Assembly: GCF_001641635.1 (NCBI RefSeq)
Contig: NZ_LUUB01000083.1
Coordinates: 1-45,819, forward strand
Direction: 5' to 3'
DNA length: 45,819 bases
Source: Bradyrhizobium centrolobii
GTDB lineage: Bacteria; Pseudomonadota; Alphaproteobacteria; Rhizobiales; Xanthobacteraceae
In this document: positions 1 through 7,754 of the stretch, in pieces
How positions within the stretch are numbered: the first letter of the stretch is position 1
Layout: each line of letters opens with the position of its first letter
Position numbers and translations under genes: made by a program
The notes under the pieces: model-generated
What the model saw: the letters and a program-made list of their open reading frames with translations, nothing else
Database searches by the model: none
Told to the model about the DNA's origin: nothing

Positions 1-178
1 TGACCCTGACCCGACATCGCCCTTTTGTTCCCTATCGTGCCGCGACGACGTCGAGTAGACTATCGCGAGCTGCCCTGAAGCGGGACGTGCCGAAATGCTC
101 GCTGGGGGATTGGGCAGTGATCATCGTGAAAGCAATCGCACTCTGAAAAATGGAGCAAAAATCGTAAGGAGGATCCCC

Positions 179-643
179 ATGAAAAAGCTTCTGACTTTGG
201 CAGCCTTGATCGCGCTTGCGGGTTCGGCACTGGCGCAAGATGCCGTGACCCTCGTCAAACCAGATGCGCTGACGTGGAAGGACAATCCGAACATTCCGAA
301 GGGTGGCCAAGTCGCGCTCCTGGTAGGCGATCCAACGAAAGCTGGCAGCGTGGTGGTCCAGCGCGTCAAGTTTCCGCCCAACTATAAGGTTCCGCCGCAC
401 ACTCATCCCTATGCCGAGACCGTCACCGTGATCAGCGGTAGCGTCGGCTGGGGCATGGGCGAAAAGTTTGACCCTACGAAAGGCGAGGTGGTCAGGGCGG
501 GTGCCTTGCAGGCGCTGCCGGCGAAGCACGCTCATTATGTTTGGACGGGGAACGAGGAGGCGATCCTCCAAATTCAGTTCATCGGCCCAGGAGGCATCGA
601 CTACATCGACCCGGCTGATGATCCCCGCAAGAAGACGCAGTGA
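179..643 (+). CDS. Secreted small cupin-domain protein
   Basis: This encodes a 154-residue exported protein made of a signal peptide and one cupin barrel. Residues 1-19 (MKKLLTLAALIALAGSALA) are a classic Sec signal peptide. The cupin metal-site pattern H-x-H-x3-E is at residues 74-80 (HTHPYAE), with a further histidine pair near 117-119. The ATG at 179 is chosen because AAGGAGG at 166-172 sits 6 bases upstream and the signal peptide begins there; the frame is open further upstream, but that part looks non-coding. Periplasmic single-domain cupins of this type are common in rhizobia and have no defined substrate. It is transcribed alone, convergent with the leftward operon. The family call is firm; the function is unknown. 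Confidence 0.85.
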   Translation: MKKLLTLAALIALAGSALAQDAVTLVKPDALTWKDNPNIPKGGQVALLVGDPTKAGSVVVQRVKFPPNYKVPPHTHPYAETVTVISGSVGWGMGEKFDPTKGEVVRAGALQALPAKHAHYVWTGNEEAILQIQFIGPGGIDYIDPADDPRKKTQ

Positions 644-968
644 AGCATACCAACTCCAATTTGCAAGCCGGTGGTATTCATCACTCATCGTGTCTGGAAG
701 CGAGCCTCCTTGGCACCACCTGCATGAGACCGCCTCTAGACCGGCCCCGCTGCGGCCGAGGCCAAGCGGGGGGCTTTAGATATTGAGCGAAAGTCTTGCC
801 GCTGCGTTTGCCTAAGCGGTATGTCGGGTCCTGGCCCTGAGCTGACCTTGGTTGAAGGCGCTGCGATGGACCGCTGTTAGGGTGGGAGCAGACTAAGGGT
901 GGGGCCAATCCGACCTCGGCTCGTGACCCGAGCCGACGTCGAGCATCGAAAAGCCCATCGGAAACTCG
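644..968. other. Intergenic stretch between convergent genes
   Basis: This 325-base stretch lies between the rightward cupin gene and the 3' end of the leftward operon. Short open frames cross it on both strands, but none has a ribosome binding site or a protein I recognise. The only structure I see is the hairpin at 745-771. Confidence 0.5.
745..771. terminator. Possible bidirectional terminator hairpin
   Basis: CCCCGCT (745-751) pairs with AGCGGGG (765-771). The 13-base loop itself holds a GGCC/GGCC pairing. The run of T after the stem is short (CTTTAGA), so factor-independent termination would be weak. Its place between two convergent genes fits a terminator. Confidence 0.35.
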
Positions 969-2012
969 TCAGCCAATCTCCCGCCGAACCTTGGCAGCCG
1001 CGTCGCACATTGCCTTCAATTTCCCGAATGCGATTGCGCGCGGCATGTATTTCATGCCGCAATCGGGCGCCGGAACCAGACGATCCGCTGATACATATTT
1101 CAGGCCGTTGCGAATGCGGTCGGCCACGGTGTCGACGCTCTCGATCTCGGGATCGCCAAGGTCGAGCACGCCGAGCATGATTTTCTTCGACGAGAGGTCC
1201 TTCAGGACACCAAGGTCGAGCTTTGGCTGCGCGGCCTCGATCGAGATCTGATCGGCAGTGGTGTCGTCGAGCTCGGCGAGGAAGGAATAGCTGGCCGGCT
1301 TGGTCGAACCCGGCACGACCGCCGCATAGCCGAAACAGAGATGCACGACGGTCGGCACCGTGATGCCTTTCAGCGCGCGGTTGATCGCCTTGACGGCATA
1401 GCGCTTCGCGAGATCCGGATTGTTGCGCACCCAGGGTTCGTCGAGCTGGATCGCGTCGGCACCCGCCTTTTGCAGATCGAGCGCCTCGGCATTGACGGCC
1501 TCGGCAAAGGCCATCGCGAGCTCTTCGTCGTCCTTGTAGAACTCGTTCTTGGCCTGCTGGCTCATGGTGAACGGGCCTGGAAGGGTGATCTTCGCGGCAC
1601 GATCGGTGTTCTTGCGCAGGAACTGCATGTCGTGCAGCTCCACGGGTCCCTTGCGCTTCACCGGCCCGACGACACGCGGCACCGGGGTCTGCGTGTTGCC
1701 GGTGCGCGCCACGATCATCGCGGGATTGTCCCCGTCGATGCCGTCGAGCGCCGTGGCGAAGCGATTGGAGTAGCTCTCGCGGCGGATTTCGCCATCGGTC
1801 ACGATATCGATACCGGCGCGCTCCATGTCGCGGATCGCGACGATGGTCGCGTCGTCCTGCGCCTCCTCCAGATGCTCCGCCGGCAACCGCCACATGTCGT
1901 GCAGGCGGTTGCGCGGCACCACCTTCGACAGCATGGCGCGATTGACGAGCCATTCCGGCTGCGGATAGCTGCCGACCACCGTGGTCGGGAGGATATGGGT
2001 TGGCATTGGCAT
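969..2012 (-). CDS. Standalone MetE-like (cobalamin-independent methionine synthase) catalytic-domain protein
   Basis: This 347-residue protein matches only the C-terminal catalytic half of MetE; full MetE is about 750 residues with two barrels. Near the N-terminus it has TTVVGSYPQP, the typical opening of these single-barrel proteins. The zinc-site pattern H-x-C is visible in VVHLCFG, and the distal cysteine in PDCGMKY. The ATG at 2012 (MPMPTHILP) is chosen because AAGGAT precedes it closely and the residues upstream are not family-like. It is the last gene of the long leftward operon. Single-barrel MetE relatives include methyl- and alkyl-transferases with varied substrates. In this catabolic setting a methyl-group transfer from the degraded compound is plausible, but that is inference. 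Confidence 0.8.
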   Translation of the reverse strand: MPMPTHILPTTVVGSYPQPEWLVNRAMLSKVVPRNRLHDMWRLPAEHLEEAQDDATIVAIRDMERAGIDIVTDGEIRRESYSNRFATALDGIDGDNPAMIVARTGNTQTPVPRVVGPVKRKGPVELHDMQFLRKNTDRAAKITLPGPFTMSQQAKNEFYKDDEELAMAFAEAVNAEALDLQKAGADAIQLDEPWVRNNPDLAKRYAVKAINRALKGITVPTVVHLCFGYAAVVPGSTKPASYSFLAELDDTTADQISIEAAQPKLDLGVLKDLSSKKIMLGVLDLGDPEIESVDTVADRIRNGLKYVSADRLVPAPDCGMKYMPRAIAFGKLKAMCDAAAKVRREIG

Positions 2013-2047
2013 GGGGCTATCCTTCTTATTGTTGTTGATCGCGGCTG

Positions 2048-2914
2048 TCAGGCCGCGCGCGTCGCCGTGGCGGGCATCTCGTCCTTGACGGGATTGCGCA
2101 GAATGCCGATGCCGGAAATCTCGATCTCCACGACGTCGCCGCCCTTCATCCACAGCGGCGGATTGCGATAGGCGCCGACGCCGCCGGTCGTGCCGGTAAC
2201 GATCACATCGCCGGGGGCAAGCTCAGTGAAGGTCGAACAGTAGGCAATCAGGGCCGGTACGTCGAAGACGAGATCGGAGATTGGCGCCTTCTGCACCTCG
2301 ACACCGTTGAGCCGGGTGATGAGCGTCTGCTTGCTGATGTCGGTCAACTCGTCGGTCGTGACCATCCAGGGCCCGAAGCCGCCAGTTCCGGCGAAGTTCT
2401 TGCCCGGCGCGAATTGCGAGGTGTGGCGCTGCCAGTCGCGGATACTGCCGTCATTGTAGCAGGCGTAGCCGGCGACATGCCTGAACGCAGCGTCACGTGA
2501 AATGCGGCGGCCGCCCTTGCCGATGACGACGGCCATCTCGCCCTCATAATCAAAGCGTTCCGACTCCAGCGGCCGGATCATCGGCTGGCCACTGCCGACC
2601 TGGCTGTTGGCGAAGCGGGTGAAGATCATCGGATGCGCCGGCGTTGGATGGCCGCTCTCGGCCAGGTGCGTGGCGTAGTTGACGCCGATGCAGAATATCT
2701 TGTCGGGATCGGGCACCGTCGGGAGCAGCGTGACATCCTGCAGCGCGTAGTCAGGCTGGTCGGCAAGCTTCTTCAATTCGTCGAGCGATCCCTTCGCAAG
2801 TAGGGTCTTCAGCGTTGGAAATGCCTTGAGGCGCTTACCGGCATCGACGACGCCCCTGTCGGTGACGATGCCATAGCTCGCCGTGCCGGCGATGGTGAAA
2901 CTCGCGACTCTCAT
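2048..2914 (-). CDS. Fumarylacetoacetate hydrolase (FAH) family protein
   Basis: This 288-residue protein has an N-terminal cap (residues 1 to about 75) and a FAH catalytic domain. The domain is marked by IFCIGVNYATH, a metal-ligand stretch DYEGEMAVVIG, the NDGSIRDWQ motif and the late GDVIVTGTTGGVG loop. Family members hydrolyse or decarboxylate beta-diketo or 2-oxo acids using Mg2+ or Mn2+, and are often auto-annotated as ureidoglycolate lyase or 2-hydroxyhepta-2,4-diene-1,7-dioate isomerase. The exact reaction cannot be told from sequence. Its ATG overlaps the stop of the upstream deacetylase gene (ATGA), so the two are translationally coupled. The ATG at 2914 is preferred over an upstream in-frame start that would read well into that gene. 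Confidence 0.85.
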   Translation of the reverse strand: MRVASFTIAGTASYGIVTDRGVVDAGKRLKAFPTLKTLLAKGSLDELKKLADQPDYALQDVTLLPTVPDPDKIFCIGVNYATHLAESGHPTPAHPMIFTRFANSQVGSGQPMIRPLESERFDYEGEMAVVIGKGGRRISRDAAFRHVAGYACYNDGSIRDWQRHTSQFAPGKNFAGTGGFGPWMVTTDELTDISKQTLITRLNGVEVQKAPISDLVFDVPALIAYCSTFTELAPGDVIVTGTTGGVGAYRNPPLWMKGGDVVEIEISGIGILRNPVKDEMPATATRAA

Positions 2915-3576
2915 TGCTCGATGCTCTCTTCGATGGAGGAAACATAATCGTTGATCGGAAGCGCGATCTCGCCGCTGCGGATCGGAACGCATTGTGGCGG
3001 GAAATCCTGACGGAAGCGAGCGCCGTTCGCCTCGACGCGGTCGAGGAAGCGCTCCAGGTGATCCATCGCACCGGTCGGAAGATCGTGCAGCACCATGAGC
3101 GTCCAGGGCTGCCGGCTACATTGGTCCAGCGCGCGCTCGGTCCAGCCGTCGGGGTCGTCCCAATCGCGCGGGATCGCATTCCAGAGCACGCAACTGTGCT
3201 TGTTGCGGGTGAGATGGTCGATGACGGATAGCTTCAACAGCCGCGTATCCAGATTGCCACCGCCGCCGAACGGCCGGAACCAGCGCTGCGGATGCGCAAG
3301 ATCGCCGATCGCGGACTGCGTGCGGCCGATTTCATTCTCTGCCGTTCCACGACCCGGCTGCTCGCCGAGCGGAATGGTATGCGTGAAGGTGTGATTGCCG
3401 ATCCAGTGCCCCTCCCCGTGCGCGCGCACCGCAAGGTCGCGCCGCTCGGGGTCGGCAAGTTTCTCGCCGATGACGAAGAAGGTGGTCTTGACCCCGCGCT
3501 CGCCGAGGATGTCGAGCACGCGCGGCGTCACGTCGGGATCGGGGCCGTTGTCGAATGTCAGGGTCAGGTCGTACAC
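2911..3576 (-). CDS. NodB-fold polysaccharide deacetylase family protein
   Basis: This 221-residue protein is essentially a bare NodB domain with no signal peptide, so it is probably cytoplasmic. The five NodB motifs can be followed: motif 1 is TFDNGPD (residues 7-13), motif 2 is NHTFTH, motif 3 is RWFRPFGGG, and the late motif is LMVLHDLP. In motif 1 the second aspartate, normally a metal ligand (TFDDGP), is asparagine. With a cytoplasmic location and catabolic neighbours, a small amide or ester substrate is more likely than a polysaccharide; the uric-acid-pathway allantoinase PuuE is a precedent for such use of the fold. The start is GTG at 3576 with GAGG upstream. The stop overlaps the FAH gene. 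Confidence 0.8.
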   Translation of the reverse strand: MYDLTLTFDNGPDPDVTPRVLDILGERGVKTTFFVIGEKLADPERRDLAVRAHGEGHWIGNHTFTHTIPLGEQPGRGTAENEIGRTQSAIGDLAHPQRWFRPFGGGGNLDTRLLKLSVIDHLTRNKHSCVLWNAIPRDWDDPDGWTERALDQCSRQPWTLMVLHDLPTGAMDHLERFLDRVEANGARFRQDFPPQCVPIRSGEIALPINDYVSSIEESIEQ

Positions 3577-3585
3577 GCCAATACC

Positions 3586-4383
3586 TCAGGTCGCCGGCTG
3601 CATCGCGCCTGACGTGATTTCATCGTTGGCCTGGGCGGCGCGCGTGCCGGTCTGCCAGATCGCCGCCTTGCGCTCGATCCACCGGATCGCGGCGTTGAAG
3701 GCGATCGCAAGGAACAGCACGAGGAGCACGCCCGCGAACACGTGCGGGCTGTCGAGGATCGTACGATAACGCGAGATCAGATAGCCGATGCCAGCCGAGG
3801 AGATCAGCATCTCCGAGACGACGACGCCGACAATCACCAGCGCGCCGCCGACACGCAGCCCCGACAGCACCGTCGGTATCGCCGCGGGAATGATGACGCG
3901 GACCAGTCGCTGACTCAGCGTGGCGCCCATGCTGCGCGCCGCGAGCAGGAGCTGCGGGTCGATGGTCTGGATGCCGGCGGCGGTGGCGAGCATCGTCGGA
4001 AGGAAGCCGTAAATCGAGGCGAAGGCGATTTTGGATTCGGAGCCGATGCCGAGCCACACCGTGAAGACGGGATAGAGGATCACGAGCGGCACTGCATAGA
4101 GGCTCGACACCATCGGCATGATCAGGATGCGCGGGCGCGGCAGGCTGCCGACGATGGCGCCGAGCAGGATGCCGCCGCCGCAGGCGAACGCCATGGAGAA
4201 CACAACTTCGTAGAGCGTCACCGCCAGCGCATGACCGTATTCGGCCGCCTCCGTCCATCCGGCCATCAGCGTCGCCGACAGGGACGGCAGGAACAACTCG
4301 GGAATGAGACCGGTGCGCGGCAGCAGCTCCCACAACGCAATCAGGCCGATCACGATCAGATATCGCAGCTTTTTGGCGCTCAT
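3586..4383 (-). CDS. ABC transporter permease, NitT/TauT (SsuC-like) type
   Basis: This 265-residue inner-membrane permease is rich in hydrophobic segments. The BPD_transp_1 coupling region includes SMGATLSQRLVRVIIPAAIPTV, the EAA-loop equivalent that contacts the ATPase. The sequence resembles the nitrate/sulfonate/taurine family. It is the second permease of the importer whose ATPase lies at 4391-5212 and whose binding protein is at 5934-6899, so the pair probably forms a heterodimeric channel. It lies 7 bases after the ATPase gene, consistent with one operon. Confidence 0.87.
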   Translation of the reverse strand: MSAKKLRYLIVIGLIALWELLPRTGLIPELFLPSLSATLMAGWTEAAEYGHALAVTLYEVVFSMAFACGGGILLGAIVGSLPRPRILIMPMVSSLYAVPLVILYPVFTVWLGIGSESKIAFASIYGFLPTMLATAAGIQTIDPQLLLAARSMGATLSQRLVRVIIPAAIPTVLSGLRVGGALVIVGVVVSEMLISSAGIGYLISRYRTILDSPHVFAGVLLVLFLAIAFNAAIRWIERKAAIWQTGTRAAQANDEITSGAMQPAT

Positions 4384-4390
4384 GTCCGCC

Positions 4391-5212
4391 TCACGCCGAC
4401 TTTCGGATATGCCGCCAGATCCGGTCGCGCAGCGCGCCGAAGGCGTCTCCGCTCAGCATCTCGTAGGTGCGGGGCCGCGGCAATTGGACCTGGAGATGAT
4501 CGACGATCCGGCCGGGCCGCGCCGACATCACGATCACCTCGTCGGCAAGATAGACGGCTTCGGTAAGGCTGTGCGTGACGAACACAACCGTCTTGCCGGT
4601 GGCAGCCCAGATGCGCAGGAGCTCGTCACCCATGGTCATACGCGTCTGCTCGTCGAGCGCGGCGAACGGTTCGTCCATCAACAGCACCGGCGGGTCCTGC
4701 ACCAGCCCGCGCGCAATCGAGACACGCTGCTTCATGCCGCCGGAAAGTTCATGCGGATGGCGTTTGCCGAAGCCTTCAAGCCCTACCAGTTTCAGCGCGT
4801 CCTGTGCCTTGGCCCGGCGCTCGGCCTTGGGTACGCCGCGCAGCGCCAGCGGAAACTCGACATTGTCCTCGGCCGTCAGCCACGGAAACAGGCTGGCCTC
4901 CTGGAACACGACACCGACCCTGTCAGGGTCGGGCTGCGGGATCGGCGCCCCGCTGATGGTGATCGTGCCCGAAGTCTGCTGGCGCAGCCCTGCCATCATC
5001 ATCAGAAGGGTCGACTTGCCGCAGCCGCTCGGCCCGACCAACACGACGAAGCGACCGGGCTTGATCTCCAGCGAGACATCATCGAGTGCAACCACGTCCT
5101 GGGACTTCGTCCTGAAGACCTGGCCGACATTTTTGACCTCGATCGCGCCGGCGCGCGCCGGAGGCTTCAACGGTGTCACGTTCGCCAATGGCTGCATCGC
5201 GTTTCCACCCAT
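4391..5212 (-). CDS. ABC transporter ATP-binding protein, NitT/TauT (SsuB/TauB-like) type
   Basis: This 273-residue cytoplasmic ATPase energises the importer with the two neighbouring permeases. Walker A is GPSGCGKST at about residues 60-68, the ABC signature is LSGGMKQRVSIARGL, Walker B is VLLMDEPFAALDEQTR, and the switch histidine is in FVTHSLTEAV. Its start overlaps the 3' end of the upstream permease gene by 37 bases, or by 22 if the internal ATG (MQPLAN) is used. Either start implies translational coupling. Confidence 0.9.
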   Translation of the reverse strand: MGGNAMQPLANVTPLKPPARAGAIEVKNVGQVFRTKSQDVVALDDVSLEIKPGRFVVLVGPSGCGKSTLLMMMAGLRQQTSGTITISGAPIPQPDPDRVGVVFQEASLFPWLTAEDNVEFPLALRGVPKAERRAKAQDALKLVGLEGFGKRHPHELSGGMKQRVSIARGLVQDPPVLLMDEPFAALDEQTRMTMGDELLRIWAATGKTVVFVTHSLTEAVYLADEVIVMSARPGRIVDHLQVQLPRPRTYEMLSGDAFGALRDRIWRHIRKSA

Positions 5213-5931
5213 CTGACAAGTTCGTTGAAGGTCATGGCGATCGCGGCGACCATCACGACGCCGGCGAGGAGCTGCTTCATCTGGAAATTCTCGCCCCAGG
5301 TCGCGATCTGATGGCCGATGCCGTCGCGCGAGGCGTACATCTCGGCGAGGATCACGCCGGTGAGGTTGAAGATCATGGAGATGCGCAAGGCTTCGAGCAG
5401 CACCGGCAGCATGCTCGGCAGATAGACTCGGAACGCGGTCTGCATCGGCGTGGCACCATAGGAGCGCGCCACCGTCAGATGCTCGACCTTGACCGACTCC
5501 ACCGCCGTCGTGGTCGACATGATCACGATGAAGATCGTCGAGAAGAAGCCGAAGCCGACCTTCTCGGCAAATCCCACGCCGAACACCAGGATGAACATCG
5601 GCAGAAAGATCGACTTCGGGATGCTGAAGGCGAAAAACAGCAGCGGCTTGGCCACTTCGCCGAAGTAGCGGTTCTCCGCGACCAGGAAGCCGATCACTGC
5701 GCCTAAGGGCACGGCAAGCGCGAACGCGGCCAGCACTTCGGTCGCAGTCACTATCAAATCCTTCCGCACGGCCACGCGCTGCAGGAGATCACCGAGCGTC
5801 GCGAAGGTATCGGACGCCGACGGCAGCAGGCGCGGATTGACCATGCCGGTGCGGGACAGCACCTCCCATAGTATCAGGACCGCGATTATGATCGCGATCC
5901 TGGCAAGGTTGATGGCCAACGTGTTCTGCAT
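5176..5931 (-). CDS. ABC transporter permease, NitT/TauT type
   Basis: This 251-residue membrane protein is a paralogue of the permease at 3586-4383; both begin with a similar LIALWELLPRTG / LILWEVLSRTG first membrane segment. The coupling loop reads ARSYGATPMQTAFRVYLPSML. It starts 2 bases after the binding-protein gene and its 3' end overlaps the ATPase gene. Two unlike permeases in one NitT/TauT set suggest a heterodimer. Confidence 0.87.
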   Translation of the reverse strand: MQNTLAINLARIAIIIAVLILWEVLSRTGMVNPRLLPSASDTFATLGDLLQRVAVRKDLIVTATEVLAAFALAVPLGAVIGFLVAENRYFGEVAKPLLFFAFSIPKSIFLPMFILVFGVGFAEKVGFGFFSTIFIVIMSTTTAVESVKVEHLTVARSYGATPMQTAFRVYLPSMLPVLLEALRISMIFNLTGVILAEMYASRDGIGHQIATWGENFQMKQLLAGVVMVAAIAMTFNELVRWVETRCSHWRT

Positions 5932-5933
5932 CG

Positions 5934-6899
5934 TTACGGCTTGGTCGGAACCGGCTTGAACTTGGTCGAAATCACGTCCTCGACCGACACGATGTCCTTC
6001 AGCCCGCCGAGCTTGGCGAGGTCGAGCGAGAGCTGCACGGCCGGGTTCACGTCAGGCGCACCCATGTTGCCGTCGGTTTCGAGCTTCATGATCGTATTGT
6101 CGTATTCCAGGCCGGCGATCTCCGTCGGCATTTCGTAGAGCTCGGCGATCAGCTTGACAGTGACATCGCGGTTGGCGCGCATGAACGCGACCGCGCCGTA
6201 AAGGGCGTTCACGGCCTTCTGAACCAGCTGAGGCTTTGACTCCGCGAGCTTGTCGAGCACGATCCAGCCTGCGGTGAGGTTCGGCGGAACCGCGGTCGCG
6301 TAATCGAGGATGGTGCGGGCCTCGCCAGATTTCGAGATCTGGAAGCTGAGCGGTGAATAGACCACGGCAGCTTCGACGTTGCCAGCCAGAAGGTTCGGCA
6401 CCAGGCCTCCGCCACCGACGGGGACGCGCGTGAAGTCGATCTTCTTGTCCTGAATGGTCCAGAGCGCGAGCAGGTCGGAGCCGGACCCGGCCGCGGTGAT
6501 CGCAACCTTCTTGCCGTTGAGGTCCTTGACGTCGAGCGTCGATTTGGTCGGCACCATCAATTGCCAGCCGAAATTGCCCATCGCGGCATTGGCCACGATC
6601 CGCGACATCACGCCCTTCTTGCGTCCGGCAGAGACCAGCGACGGCGGATCGAGAATGATGTCGGCCGCACCCGCAGCCATACCTTCGAACGTCTCCGCAC
6701 CACTGCGGTAGATGGTCAGCTCGGCCTGGATACCTTCCTTCTCGAACAGCTTCTGCCGCACGGCCGTCTCCGCGATCGTCGTCGGCCAATAGGTTTTCGT
6801 GGGCAGGCCAACGCGAATGGTCTCGGCAGCGCTTGCGGGCCCAGCAAGAACTGCTGCTGCGACGAGCGACATGAACGCGTGACGGCGATTGATTTTCAT
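5934..6899 (-). CDS. ABC transporter substrate-binding protein, SsuA/THI5-like
   Basis: This 321-residue periplasmic binding protein has an N-terminal signal (MKINRRHAFMSLVAAAVLAGPASAA) and a mature part starting ETIRVGLPTKTYWPTTIAET. The NMT1/THI5-like fold is indicated by the pattern ADIILDPPSLVSAGRKKG and the hinge GKKVAITAAGSGSD. Family ligands include sulfonates, nitrate, aromatic sulfonates and thiamine pyrimidine precursors, so the family alone does not give the ligand. The ATG at 6899 has GGGAGGAAA upstream. It is the first transport gene after the GntR gene in the leftward operon. Confidence 0.87.
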   Translation of the reverse strand: MKINRRHAFMSLVAAAVLAGPASAAETIRVGLPTKTYWPTTIAETAVRQKLFEKEGIQAELTIYRSGAETFEGMAAGAADIILDPPSLVSAGRKKGVMSRIVANAAMGNFGWQLMVPTKSTLDVKDLNGKKVAITAAGSGSDLLALWTIQDKKIDFTRVPVGGGGLVPNLLAGNVEAAVVYSPLSFQISKSGEARTILDYATAVPPNLTAGWIVLDKLAESKPQLVQKAVNALYGAVAFMRANRDVTVKLIAELYEMPTEIAGLEYDNTIMKLETDGNMGAPDVNPAVQLSLDLAKLGGLKDIVSVEDVISTKFKPVPTKP

Positions 6900-6951
6900 T
6901 CTTGGTTTCCTCCCGGTCTCTGTTTTTTGTTTGCCGGATTTTTCCGGATCG

Positions 6952-7680
6952 TCAGGTCGCGCCGCTCACCTCCGCAATTCGAGAGGCGGCGAGCTCGACG
7001 AACTCTTTGGTGATGCCGAAGTGTTTTGACAACGCGCGAACTGCCGCATCCGCATCGCGTTTGATCACGGCGGCGACGATTGCCTTGTGTTCAGCCTCAA
7101 CGTCGCGCGGCTTGCCGCCAACTTCCCTGCGGATCGAGAGGCGGCGATATCGCTCGCTTTGCTCATGCAGCACGTCACGGAATCCGAGCAGCCATGGCGA
7201 ACCACAAGCATTGACTAGTGCACGATGGAAAATGCGATGACGGATCACCCATTCCTCGTAGTGCACGGTCGGATCGTCGGGATAGCGATAGGGAACAGCC
7301 TTCAGATCCGCCCAGGCCGATTTCACCGACGCGAGCCAGGCATCGTCCCCCCGCTCGATCGAGCGACGGAGTGCAAGCCCCTCGATGTCGATCCGCGTCT
7401 GCGTCACGTCGGCAAGATCGGCGAGCGACACCGGGCTCACCCGGAAGCCACGCTGGTCGGAAGCCTGCACGAGTCCGTCGGCGACCAAACGCGAGAGCGC
7501 CTCGCGGACAGCGGCAAGGCTCACGGAAAACTGCTTGGCGAGACCCGCGATATGGAGCTTCTGACCCGGAAGCAGCCGCGTCGCCAGAATGTCGGCGCGC
7601 AGGCGTTCGTGCAGCGCCGAGGTCAGGCTGCGGGGACCATCCCCGGGGCTTCCGGACACATGGAATTGAAGCGGACCCAT
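6952..7680 (-). CDS. GntR-family regulator with FCD domain
   Basis: This 242-residue regulator has an N-terminal winged helix (about residues 15-85, with LHIAGLAKQFSVSLAAVREAL as the recognition region) and a C-terminal FCD ligand-binding domain. The FCD metal-ligand histidines are visible in RHRIFHRAL, AEHKAIVAAVI and LSKHFGIT, so a metal-assisted carboxylate ligand is likely. It lies inside the leftward operon between the lactonase and transporter genes. A palindrome just upstream (7725-7738) suggests autoregulation. It is a good candidate local repressor responding to the imported compound or an intermediate; that role is inferred. Confidence 0.9.
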   Translation of the reverse strand: MGPLQFHVSGSPGDGPRSLTSALHERLRADILATRLLPGQKLHIAGLAKQFSVSLAAVREALSRLVADGLVQASDQRGFRVSPVSLADLADVTQTRIDIEGLALRRSIERGDDAWLASVKSAWADLKAVPYRYPDDPTVHYEEWVIRHRIFHRALVNACGSPWLLGFRDVLHEQSERYRRLSIRREVGGKPRDVEAEHKAIVAAVIKRDADAAVRALSKHFGITKEFVELAASRIAEVSGAT

Positions 7681-7717
7681 CGTCGGATGATTGCAAGGCA
7701 GCGCGCCGGGGTCAATA

Positions 7718-7739
7718 GAAAATCGAAAATCGATTTTCT
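7718..7739. promoter_or_regulatory. Candidate GntR autoregulatory operator
   Basis: The 73-base gap between the lactonase stop and the GntR start contains the perfect 14-base palindrome GAAAATCGATTTTC (7725-7738). A second overlapping inverted repeat pairs AGAAAATCG (7718-7726) with CGATTTTCT (7731-7739). It lies about 45 bases before the regulator's start codon. AT-rich palindromes in this position are typical of autoregulated GntR genes, but binding is inferred. Confidence 0.5.
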
Positions 7740-7754
7740 GCCCGGTCGAACGTC

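Noticed and set aside
1341..2171. A 276-codon plus-strand frame
   Set aside because: It lies antisense to the MetE-like gene, whose family motifs and ribosome binding site are clear.
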